Source of the DNA: a virus
Direction: 5' to 3' (one strand)
Length of the DNA: 59,469 bases
Virus record (IMG/VR): IMGVR_UViG_3300025030_001475
Span: 1-59,469 of that record
The first letter of the stretch is position 1, and each line of letters begins with the position of its first letter. The position numbers and the translations under genes were made by a program. Positions 53,022 to 59,469 of this stretch are shown in pieces. Below the pieces are notes generated by a model. That model was not told where the DNA came from and did no database searches. It worked only from the letters and a program-made list of their open reading frames with translations.

Positions 53022-54080
53022 TTATCCTTTCTTACTGTTTCTTCTTGCGTACACATTATTAAATATTACATCCATAGTTTCTGGTAATAAAGTACTGGTT
53101 ATAATATTCAATTGTTTCTTTTCTATCGTATTCATGGCCTCCATAACCATTGATCTAATATTACCTGGAGCATGAATTAGTCCTGATATGGCATTATACC
53201 AATCACGAGGCCGTTGCTCTTCTACTAATATACCATTTACACCATTAGTAATAACTTCTTGATATGGAACAATATTAGATGCCACTGTAACCGCACCAAC
53301 CGCCGTATACTCTAACCATTTAATATTACTCTTACTCTTATTAAAAATATTGTGTTCAAGTGGTACTATACCAATATGTGGCTGAATAGATACCAATGTT
53401 TGTAGATAGTCTTTAACTGGTAACCAAGGTATATACTTAATACGAGTATCATCCTTTAGCCCTGCTGGTATCCATCCCATAAAAAACAATTTAATCTTAT
53501 CACCAAAGGTATCGAGTAACTTAATAATCGCTCCCTCTACACCCTTAAAATCATCAATATGTGAAGGCCCTCCAGCATATACTATGCGTATTTCTTTATC
53601 AACATTATATGGGCGCTGAGCAATAAAATTTTTGTCTAATTCAATCATATTAGGGATACAATAAATATTCCTATTATAACATTTCATTTGATTCTTTAAA
53701 AATTCGGTAGAAACTATAACTGCATCCGCTGATTTCATAAAATTTCTAACATTTTGCTTAGCATTATTATCTATAAACTTATAGGCAGGATTTATGGGCC
53801 GTACATTAAAGAAATCATCATCAGTTTCATATCCCACTATTGCACCAGATTCCTTTGCGGCATTCCATAACGGTTTAACTTTGTCCTCAAAATGCCTTTG
53901 GAATATAATCATATCATAACAATACATATCAGCTATCTGTAATTCAGTAGCACAAACTATATGATATATATCAGTATTTAATTGTAAATACCAGGCTGGT
54001 AACATACACCGATAGTTTCCACAGCCTTGCCGATCGGAAAGCGTATATAACAATTTTCTTTTATTTACTCGCTTCCTCAT
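53022..54080 (-). CDS. GT4-like glycosyltransferase inside the replication module
   Basis: A 352-residue GT-B type protein: N-terminal LLYTLSDRQGCGNYRC, then YETDDDFF, a linker, and a C-terminal half with RIVYAGGPSHIDDFKG, FFMGWIPAGLKD, WLPVKDYLQTL and NIKWLEYTAVGAVTVASNI, the donor-binding E region of family 4. It resembles transferases of surface glycan clusters, so finding it between a zinc-finger gene and dnaE is unexpected. GGAGAAGAAGG lies before its ATG and the stop almost abuts the polymerase start. It is separate from the three sugar clusters of this window. Confidence 0.8.
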   Translation of the reverse strand: MRKRVNKRKLLYTLSDRQGCGNYRCMLPAWYLQLNTDIYHIVCATELQIADMYCYDMIIFQRHFEDKVKPLWNAAKESGAIVGYETDDDFFNVRPINPAYKFIDNNAKQNVRNFMKSADAVIVSTEFLKNQMKCYNRNIYCIPNMIELDKNFIAQRPYNVDKEIRIVYAGGPSHIDDFKGVEGAIIKLLDTFGDKIKLFFMGWIPAGLKDDTRIKYIPWLPVKDYLQTLVSIQPHIGIVPLEHNIFNKSKSNIKWLEYTAVGAVTVASNIVPYQEVITNGVNGILVEEQRPRDWYNAISGLIHAPGNIRSMVMEAMNTIEKKQLNIITSTLLPETMDVIFNNVYARRNSKKG

Positions 54081-54603
54081 CCTTCTTCTCCTCAGGCCAT
54101 ATATAATTAAGTATGGGCTCTATATCATCAGTAATATCTGTTGGTAATTTCTTTAACTGGGCCTTATCTACTACTGATAAACTTCCATCAAACCCATTAA
54201 ATGAATCGCCAGTCCAAAAACTAACAGTAAATTTTTGTGATGGCGAACTATCGGAACCAAGTGTAGCAATAATTTTAACCTTGTCCGTGTTTTTATATAA
54301 TTTATTATTATTAGATAATTTCCATCCACGACCCAAAAGATGTATAAATATTTTTTCTTTCTCTATAACTAATACGGCTTTCTTAAATTGAACAGTAGGT
54401 GGGGATGGTAATATTATAGAGGGGACTTCTTCCTTCTTAGATTGCTTAATAGACACCACTTTAACATCTTGTTTCCTAGATATTTTCTTATCTGTCTTCT
54501 TGCCCCTATGCTCTTCACATTTATCTAAATATGGATTAAATTTAGATTTCTCAAATACTATACCACATTGAACACACTTTTGCTGTATTTTGGATGGCGA
54601 CAT
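54061..54603 (-). CDS. Unknown protein with N-terminal zinc finger
   Basis: A 180-residue protein starting MSPSKIQQKCVQCGIVFEK with a later DKCEEH, a plausible CCCH zinc finger, followed by a basic linker and a beta-rich domain (IFIHLLGRGWKLSNNNKLY, KIIATLGSD, FTVSFWTGDSFNGFDGSL). The C-terminal half is acidic. It may bind nucleic acid, but I do not know the family. GGAG precedes the ATG, and its end overlaps the glycosyltransferase gene by 20 bases. Confidence 0.55.
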   Translation of the reverse strand: MSPSKIQQKCVQCGIVFEKSKFNPYLDKCEEHRGKKTDKKISRKQDVKVVSIKQSKKEEVPSIILPSPPTVQFKKAVLVIEKEKIFIHLLGRGWKLSNNNKLYKNTDKVKIIATLGSDSSPSQKFTVSFWTGDSFNGFDGSLSVVDKAQLKKLPTDITDDIEPILNYIWPEEKKDEEASK

Positions 54604-54626
54604 ATTCTCCCCATACGATTATTTAC

Positions 54627-54929
54627 TTATTTTATCGTATTAGTGGATTCATCTAAATACTGTGGTTTGATTGGTTTGTCTTCTGGGATCTCTTTATTCT
54701 TAAAAGCTTCCCAATTTAATACTGGCTTATTTAATGCTGCAACCATATACGACAAATCATTCTTTAATTCTTCTAATGTTTCACCATATGGTGACATATA
54801 ATCCGTTGTAATGGCAGTAGGTACACCATCTTTATTATAATAAGTTTCATAAATAGCAAATTGCACATTCTCATTCAAACATTTGCCATGATAAGTGCGC
54901 TTACGAACTACGCGGTAGTTCCATGACAT
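54627..54929 (-). CDS. Small conserved-looking phage protein
   Basis: About 100 residues starting MSWNYRVVRKRTYHGK. The order NYRVVRK, FAIYETYYNKDG, SPYGETLEELKNDLSYMVAALNKPVL is a pattern seen in many short phage proteins of unknown function. I chose the ATG at 54929, with GGAAA upstream and placed next to the previous stop; the frame extends 14 codons further but those overlap the neighbour. It probably plays an early or regulatory role, which the sequence cannot confirm. Confidence 0.55.
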   Translation of the reverse strand: MSWNYRVVRKRTYHGKCLNENVQFAIYETYYNKDGVPTAITTDYMSPYGETLEELKNDLSYMVAALNKPVLNWEAFKNKEIPEDKPIKPQYLDESTNTIK

Positions 54930-54930
54930 A

Positions 54931-55155
54931 TTATTTAGTTTCCACATTAGGAGTTCCCTCAATAACATCAATCTCTAAATTAACAATTTGAATAACGGCT
55001 TCCTTGTGTCTATTAATCATCTCACCCACAATACGTTGAAAATAGGGGTCAATCAATCCTAGTGTCTGAAAAATACTTACTTCGAATTCCTTGAACTTCT
55101 TGTCAATCTTTGCTTCCATCTCTACCATATGAACCCTCTCTTTTGATTCAGTCAT
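54931..55155 (-). CDS. Small acidic helical protein
   Basis: A 74-residue, acidic, mainly helical protein (MTESKERVHMVEMEAKIDKK, then IFQTLGLIDPYFQRIVGEMI). GAGGAGGG precedes the ATG and the gene overlaps its upstream neighbour by eight bases. No family was recognised. It forms a string of four small genes between nrdJ and the zinc-finger gene. Confidence 0.5.
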   Translation of the reverse strand: MTESKERVHMVEMEAKIDKKFKEFEVSIFQTLGLIDPYFQRIVGEMINRHKEAVIQIVNLEIDVIEGTPNVETK

Positions 55156-55378
55156 TATTTTTACCCTCCTCGTGGGCTCCTGCCTTAGTTTTTGCCGTTG
55201 GTTTAATACTTAACAATGTTATTAACCTATCTAACTTTTCATTCGTACGTTGTAATTCTTTCATTTTTAAAACTTCTATCTGTATGCGGACTATCCCCAT
55301 CTTAGCATTTTCCATATAAACTTCTGGTGAGTCAATGTCATCAATACTACTAACATCCCAAAGATTTTTAGCGCTCAT
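55148..55378 (-). CDS. Small coiled-coil protein
   Basis: A 76-residue protein with an acidic N-terminus (LWDVSSIDDIDSPEVYMENA), a helical, probably coiled-coil middle (VLKMKELQRTNEKLDRLITLL) and a charged tail. The ATG directly follows the stop of a short upstream gene and has GGAG in the last codons of that gene. The function is unknown. Confidence 0.5.
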   Translation of the reverse strand: MSAKNLWDVSSIDDIDSPEVYMENAKMGIVRIQIEVLKMKELQRTNEKLDRLITLLSIKPTAKTKAGAHEEGKNND

Positions 55379-55498
55379 TTATTCTCCTTTTTTAATAATG
55401 GGGTCTAATTTAATATTCACCTTATTCTTATTACGACTACGCTTATTGGATAAGCGTATATTGTACGGAGTCTTATATTTTGGATCGTCTTTAATCAT
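55379..55498 (-). CDS. 39-residue basic peptide gene
   Basis: This short frame fills the gap between nrdJ and the next gene. It starts at ATG 55498, two bases after the nrdJ stop, and its TAA ends directly before the next ATG. The product is strongly basic (LSNKRSRNKNKVNIK) with a short hydrophobic end. The ribosome site is weak, so it may be translated by coupling from nrdJ. Basic composition suggests nucleic acid contact; no family was recognised. Confidence 0.4.
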   Translation of the reverse strand: MIKDDPKYKTPYNIRLSNKRSRNKNKVNIKLDPIIKKGE

Positions 55499-55499
55499 T

Positions 55500-58244
55500 T
55501 TATTTGCAGCGACTCCATCCGCAAGCCGAGCACTCTATACACTTTGACATATGCACTACGGGATTTCCACACTCAGGACAAGCTTGTTTATATGTAATCG
55601 CTGAATCATGTTTATCCTTATTTTGAACCAATTTATTTTTATTCTCTTTTGCTCCTACATGAGTTTCTATCGCCACACATATGGCATCAGATAATGATGT
55701 AATGGTACGCCCACCCTTATAGAAAGCCGTCTCCCCAGCGGAGATACCACGAAGTTGTTTCGTGATATATTTTGTAGACACACCACACCGCATAAGTAAC
55801 GATACCAACCTACCAAGTGCTTCGGCTTCTGCTGCGATCGGTGACCCGGACCGCCCGGCCTTAATAATAACCTCACACAACCCAATATCATCTTCATTGA
55901 CAGTGATTAGTGCGTCACCGAACCCAAAAGGTATCTCATATGTACGACCAGTTGGGGCCTCGATTCTAACTCTTGGCCCAAACCCACCATTCTGCTCAAT
56001 TGGTTTGGCCTGTTGTCCGGAAGTCAAAACCTGCACACCCTTTGATCCATCACGATAAATAGTTACACCTTTACAACCAAGTTTATATGATAAACGATAT
56101 GCCGCATCAATATCTTCTATTGTTGCGTCCTTCTTCATATTAATAGTCTTACTAATTGAATTACCAACATATTTCTGAAATGCTGCTTGCATACGTACGT
56201 GCCACTCGGGAGCAATATCATGTGCAGTAACAAATATATACTTAATATCTTCTGGTATATTCATCTTCTGTACTGATCCATTGTGTTCATTAAATATGAC
56301 ATCAAATAGATCTGGGATATTTAAATTGCGTCTACGTATTTCCTCATCAAAATCGCCATGCAATTCACTCAATTTTTTATCGCCAAACGCCATACGATTA
56401 TATGCAACGGCGTATAAAGGTTCAATGCCTGATGATACACCAGCAATAAGAGCTATTGACCCAGTTGGGGCAATGGTAGTAACAATTGCATTTCTGCGGG
56501 CCTCACCAATCTTATCTAACTCCCAAGCTGGGAATATGCCTTTCTCTTTGCCTAATTCAATACTGGCTTCAATCGCACGAGTATTAATATACCCCATGAT
56601 ATGTTCTGCTTGCTCTAGCCCTTGCATTGAATTATATTGAATCCGCATCTTAATAAGTGCATCAGCAAAACCCATGACACCAAGACCAATCTTTCTGGTC
56701 TTCATGATGGCATCTTTAATCTCTTGAAGAGGTTGTGGGCTAACATCAAGCACAGCATCCAAAAACCTAACAGCCAATGGTATTAACTTATTTAATTTTT
56801 CATAATCCCACTCATAGATAACTACACCTTCTGAATCAACCTTTTTCTTTAGCATAGCAACAAGATTAATAGACCCCAATACACATGATTCAGAGGGATA
56901 TAATATTGTCTCACCACAATTTCGCCCAAACACACCACTAGAAACAACAAATTTACCATCTTTTTTGCTCGTTATTATCCCATAATTATGATTGTCATCC
57001 ACAGTTATATTATATACATCATCATATCCATAGAATCCCACTGATTTTACTTTATGATTATAATATTGAACCGCCTCATCTAAGTTTTTATTATATTTAT
57101 ATTTATCTCTATGCCTATGTATATTGGCAACACTATTACTATTAAATGGCATTAAACTATCGCCTTCTTTTAACTCCTTAAGTTCTACCTTCTCACCATT
57201 ACGCCTAATAAATTTGTGATCTGGTGTCGCAATAACCGTCGAATCGTCATCGAGTGTGAGCTTCCAAACTTCCTTCTTTTCTCCCGTAAGCCTAGGATTT
57301 TTGCCCCATTTGATCTCTACCTGTCCATTCTCCAAATTACGTGAATACACTGGCACATCATTACCCTCTTCAACTAATTGTCTAATACTAACCGCATTAC
57401 GTCCATCAGCAACGGCAATTAGTGTATCTCCAACGACACATGGGTTTGATGCTCGCAAAATCCCAAGCGATGGCGTTGGATTGTCACGATTAACTCTATC
57501 AATCCACAATACACCTGGGTCACCAATACGCCACGCCATCGACACAATCTTATCCCATACTTCTTTGGCATCTAATTCTCCGACTTTCTCTTTATTACCA
57601 TAGACAGGAAAATATAAATTATATTTCTTACCCTCGTCTCTTGCCTTCATAAATTCATCGGTAACAGCAACTGAAATATTCATATTCTGCGCAGCACCAG
57701 AATGCTTCATATTAATAAATTCAAGAATGTCTGGATGATGGACAGATAAAATACCCATATTGGCTGATGGTCTAATACCACCTTGATCAACTACTGACAT
57801 TGCATCAGCATAAATTTTAATAAACTGAACAACACCACGAGTCTTATATCCGGTTGACTTAATAATAGTATCTCGTGGTCTAATATTAGACCAGTCCATC
57901 CCGACACCACCACCAGCCTTTTGAATTAAGGCAGCCTTGCGATAAGTACTAAAAATATCATCTAATGAATCCTGGACATCCAACACAAAGCACGCTGGAT
58001 AGGAACATCCATTCCCAGTACCAGCGTTTACTAATGTTGGGGTATTTGGTAAAAATTCTAGATTGGCCATCATGTTAGTATATGATTCAACCAATTCTTC
58101 TTTCTTCTTCTTGGGAAGCTCTTCACAACTGGCTATATCCTTAGCTACCCGTGAAAACAATTCCTCTGGCGTTTCATATGTAGACCCCTTTTTACGAAGG
58201 TACCTTCTACGCAGTACCGTAAGAGCATTTTGGCTTAAGTGCAT
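55500..58244 (-). CDS. nrdJ: Class II (adenosylcobalamin-dependent) ribonucleotide reductase containing an intein
   Basis: A 914-residue precursor. Exteins: an N-terminal part with LPNTPTLVNAG, GCSYPACFVL and GGGVGMDWSNIRP; the active site NPCGETILYPSESC; SCVLGSINLVAM; a C-terminal TSCPD-like domain (GLCEVIIKAGRSGSPIAAEAEALGRL); and a zinc-binding end (CPECGN, CIECSACGW). Class II enzymes reduce ribonucleotides with vitamin B12 and do not need oxygen. Residues 269-442 are an intein that splits NP from CGE. Without it the enzyme is about 740 residues, a normal size. GGGAG precedes the ATG. The host must supply or take up cobalamin. Confidence 0.92.
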   Translation of the reverse strand: MHLSQNALTVLRRRYLRKKGSTYETPEELFSRVAKDIASCEELPKKKKEELVESYTNMMANLEFLPNTPTLVNAGTGNGCSYPACFVLDVQDSLDDIFSTYRKAALIQKAGGGVGMDWSNIRPRDTIIKSTGYKTRGVVQFIKIYADAMSVVDQGGIRPSANMGILSVHHPDILEFINMKHSGAAQNMNISVAVTDEFMKARDEGKKYNLYFPVYGNKEKVGELDAKEVWDKIVSMAWRIGDPGVLWIDRVNRDNPTPSLGILRASNPCVVGDTLIAVADGRNAVSIRQLVEEGNDVPVYSRNLENGQVEIKWGKNPRLTGEKKEVWKLTLDDDSTVIATPDHKFIRRNGEKVELKELKEGDSLMPFNSNSVANIHRHRDKYKYNKNLDEAVQYYNHKVKSVGFYGYDDVYNITVDDNHNYGIITSKKDGKFVVSSGVFGRNCGETILYPSESCVLGSINLVAMLKKKVDSEGVVIYEWDYEKLNKLIPLAVRFLDAVLDVSPQPLQEIKDAIMKTRKIGLGVMGFADALIKMRIQYNSMQGLEQAEHIMGYINTRAIEASIELGKEKGIFPAWELDKIGEARRNAIVTTIAPTGSIALIAGVSSGIEPLYAVAYNRMAFGDKKLSELHGDFDEEIRRRNLNIPDLFDVIFNEHNGSVQKMNIPEDIKYIFVTAHDIAPEWHVRMQAAFQKYVGNSISKTINMKKDATIEDIDAAYRLSYKLGCKGVTIYRDGSKGVQVLTSGQQAKPIEQNGGFGPRVRIEAPTGRTYEIPFGFGDALITVNEDDIGLCEVIIKAGRSGSPIAAEAEALGRLVSLLMRCGVSTKYITKQLRGISAGETAFYKGGRTITSLSDAICVAIETHVGAKENKNKLVQNKDKHDSAITYKQACPECGNPVVHMSKCIECSACGWSRCK
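56919..57440 (-). mobile_element. Mini-intein in nrdJ (174 residues, no endonuclease domain)
   Basis: The intein begins with Cys (CVVGDTLIAVADGR, block A), has ATPDHKF as block B and VYNITVDDNHNYGI as block F, and ends VVSSGVFGRN before the extein Cys (block G). Length and content show no homing endonuclease domain. The penultimate residue is Arg where His is usual; natural inteins with a substituted penultimate residue exist, but splicing may be slower or need compensation. The insertion point, inside the NPCGE active site, is a known hot spot in reductases. Confidence 0.9.
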
Positions 58245-58262
58245 CTATAGTCTCCCATCTTG

Positions 58263-58718
58263 TTATTCTGAAAATCCCGCTGTACTTCCGAAACCATTCT
58301 CACCTCGTTCAGTCTTGGGCAATTCATCAACATATTCTATACGATATACAACCGATTGATGTAGCACTAACTGCGCCAGTCGGTCTCCCCTATTAACCAC
58401 TACATCATATTTATTGGGATTCAATGCAAACACAAGCAAAGCGCCAGTAAAGCCCTCATCTATTGTCCCATCCATAATAAGTAACTTCTTTTTAGCAAAT
58501 GTTGAACTACGAGGTCTGATTGATGCCCACGTTCCCCAGGGCAATTTTATACTAATTCCAGTTGGGATATTTATCATACCACCACTCGGGACAATAATTT
58601 TCTCTTCTTCAATACATACAACCAAGTCTAAACCTATATCACCTTCTCGGGCTGGCTTTAATACCGGGGGTATAAATGCCGCATTATCTAATACTTTTAC
58701 CTGTAGCCTATTGCTCAT
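58263..58718 (-). CDS. dut: dUTP pyrophosphatase
   Basis: About 151 residues starting MSNRLQVKVLD. The five dUTPase motifs are visible: GDIGLDLVV, RPRSSTFAKK, GTIDEGFTG, NRGDRLAQLVL and ERGENGFGSTAG (glycine-rich motif V). It hydrolyses dUTP to dUMP, which feeds ThyX and keeps uracil out of DNA. The ATG at 58718 has AGGAGAG upstream; a GTG six codons earlier is weaker. The gene overlaps the preceding one by eleven bases. Confidence 0.92.
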   Translation of the reverse strand: MSNRLQVKVLDNAAFIPPVLKPAREGDIGLDLVVCIEEEKIIVPSGGMINIPTGISIKLPWGTWASIRPRSSTFAKKKLLIMDGTIDEGFTGALLVFALNPNKYDVVVNRGDRLAQLVLHQSVVYRIEYVDELPKTERGENGFGSTAGFSE

Positions 58719-59220
58719 TAAACTCTCCTCCTTCACAAATATTCAATGACTCACCAAGCGTAAACTCCTCTGTGAGCTCTATAAAATTTTCAGCATTTAT
58801 CTGCACAATCTTATTATTTAAAATATTCCCTAATTCTCTATAATTAGTAATCCATCTAGTATTAAATTGTTTGGCGACCCATTTCATATATACTGATATC
58901 TTTACATCTGCGTCCGCGCACAAAATAACCGATTGATGTAATTTATCTTTATTGTCTATACACCACGAAACCTCTATCCATGTACCAACAGTTGGCGTTC
59001 CGTTAATATACACTACAACAATATTGGCTCTTTCTAAGGCCAAACGATTAACATCAACTATATAATCTGGGTCCACATCACCAATTGGTGTAAATGCCCT
59101 ACCTGGCATAAATAATGTAACATTTTGGTCTTTATTAATTAAATCATTAATTAAATCATAATAGGCTAGTCTATCAGTATTATTATCAACATTCCCAGCA
59201 CAATATACAGATACGGACAT
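58708..59220 (-). CDS. Nucleoside 2-deoxyribosyltransferase-like protein
   Basis: The first half matches the nucleoside deoxyribosyltransferase fold: a start strand (VSVYCAGNV), LFMPGRAFTPIGDVDPD, NRLALERANIVVVYINGTPTVG and GTWIEVSWC, where the glutamate would be the nucleophile. These enzymes swap or remove bases of deoxynucleosides or nucleotides. About 170 residues is slightly long because of an acidic C-terminal tail. GGAGGAG precedes the ATG. It could salvage bases or remove modified ones, in line with its nucleotide-metabolism neighbours. Confidence 0.7.
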   Translation of the reverse strand: MSVSVYCAGNVDNNTDRLAYYDLINDLINKDQNVTLFMPGRAFTPIGDVDPDYIVDVNRLALERANIVVVYINGTPTVGTWIEVSWCIDNKDKLHQSVILCADADVKISVYMKWVAKQFNTRWITNYRELGNILNNKIVQINAENFIELTEEFTLGESLNICEGGEFNEQ

Positions 59221-59469
59221 TTACTCCTCCATCATCCTAAGTAGTGTCATCACCCTATCAACCTCTGCCGAAGTATTCCCATTAATTGGTGACTCTAAAA
59301 ACTTAATTTTATCGTGTCCAAGCATATTGAAACATATGTCTCTAATTTGTTGCATATTTGTTTCGTCCTTAGTAATCCTCTTCATTATTACTTCAGCAGT
59401 ATCATAATCATCACGATTCCTTTTAATTAAGCGCCCTATCCGTTTAATCGCTGGCGCATCAATATAGAC
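59221..59469 (-). CDS. C-terminal part of a P-loop nucleotide or nucleoside monophosphate kinase (5' end cut)
   Basis: 83 codons run open from the window edge to TAA at 59221. The visible part starts VYIDAPAIKRIGRLIKRNR, the strand-plus-arginine lid typical of nucleotide kinases such as thymidylate kinase or dephospho-CoA kinase relatives, followed by helical segments. The Walker A part lies outside the window, so the assignment is tentative. It overlaps no other gene; the next gene starts one base after its stop. Confidence 0.55.
   Translation of the reverse strand, partial: VYIDAPAIKRIGRLIKRNRDDYDTAEVIMKRITKDETNMQQIRDICFNMLGHDKIKFLESPINGNTSAEVDRVMTLLRMMEE

Noticed and set aside
1-59469. 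Stop-codon reassignment
   Set aside because: TAG ends the portal gene, TGA ends the large terminase and the TnpB-like gene, and TAA ends many others, all at sensible overlaps, so no stop is recoded.
1-59469. CRISPR array, integrase or lysogeny genes
   Set aside because: No regularly spaced direct repeats and no recombinase or repressor-like protein were found among the genes read.

Overview
The window is a 59.5 kb piece of a tailed double-stranded DNA phage genome. It holds a complete head-assembly module: terminase, portal, MuF, protease/scaffold, decoration protein and a Mu gpT-like major capsid protein. Every convincing gene is on the minus strand, so the biological reading order runs from high to low coordinates. 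Genes are tightly packed with ATGA or TAATG junctions and strong GGAGG ribosome binding sites. The DNA is AT-rich. TAA, TAG and TGA all end real genes, so the standard bacterial code applies. No integrase, lysogeny repressor, tRNA or CRISPR array was seen. The phage brings its own PolIII-type polymerase, class II ribonucleotide reductase, ThyX, dUTPase and SbcCD-type nuclease, which suggests a large, probably virulent phage. A secreted barrel-like protein hints weakly at a Gram-negative host. Both window edges cut genes.

Layout in reading order. (1) 59469-53020, nucleotide metabolism and replication: a kinase-like fragment, a nucleoside deoxyribosyltransferase-like protein, dUTPase, NrdJ with a 174-residue mini-intein at its NPCGE active site, five small unknown genes, a GT4 glycosyltransferase and DnaE. 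(2) 49481-42891, recombination and regulation: a small protein, a TnpB-like gene fused by overlap to sbcD, sbcC, two membrane or secreted proteins, ThyX, and a cysteine-rich protein with a sigma-region-4-like helix-turn-helix split by a zinc ribbon. (3) 41539-12312, DNA packaging and head: a candidate small terminase, a four-gene sugar cassette (acyltransferase, PIG-L deacetylase, GT2, methyltransferase), HNH endonuclease, large terminase, a tandem-domain HNH protein, zinc-finger protein, portal, a giant 5,783-residue MuF protein, protease/scaffold, decoration protein, major capsid and a small head protein. (4) 12302-7191: a LicD-like transferase and a cytidylyltransferase, small membrane proteins that may form a lysis cassette, an endonuclease VII-like gene and unknown, possibly virion, proteins. 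(5) 7145-1: a second glycan cluster of glycosyltransferases, a methyltransferase and a SPASM-like protein, broken by an AP2-HNH endonuclease.

Three themes stand out. First, one ORF takes up 29% of the window and appears to be a MuF-type polyvalent protein, presumably a virion protein delivered with the DNA. Second, sugar or phospho-alcohol modification genes occur in three clusters plus one isolated gene, embedded in the packaging, head and replication modules. This points to decoration of the virion or remodelling of the host surface. Third, selfish elements are dense: four HNH-type genes, a TnpB-like gene and an intein, mostly inserted next to or inside essential genes.
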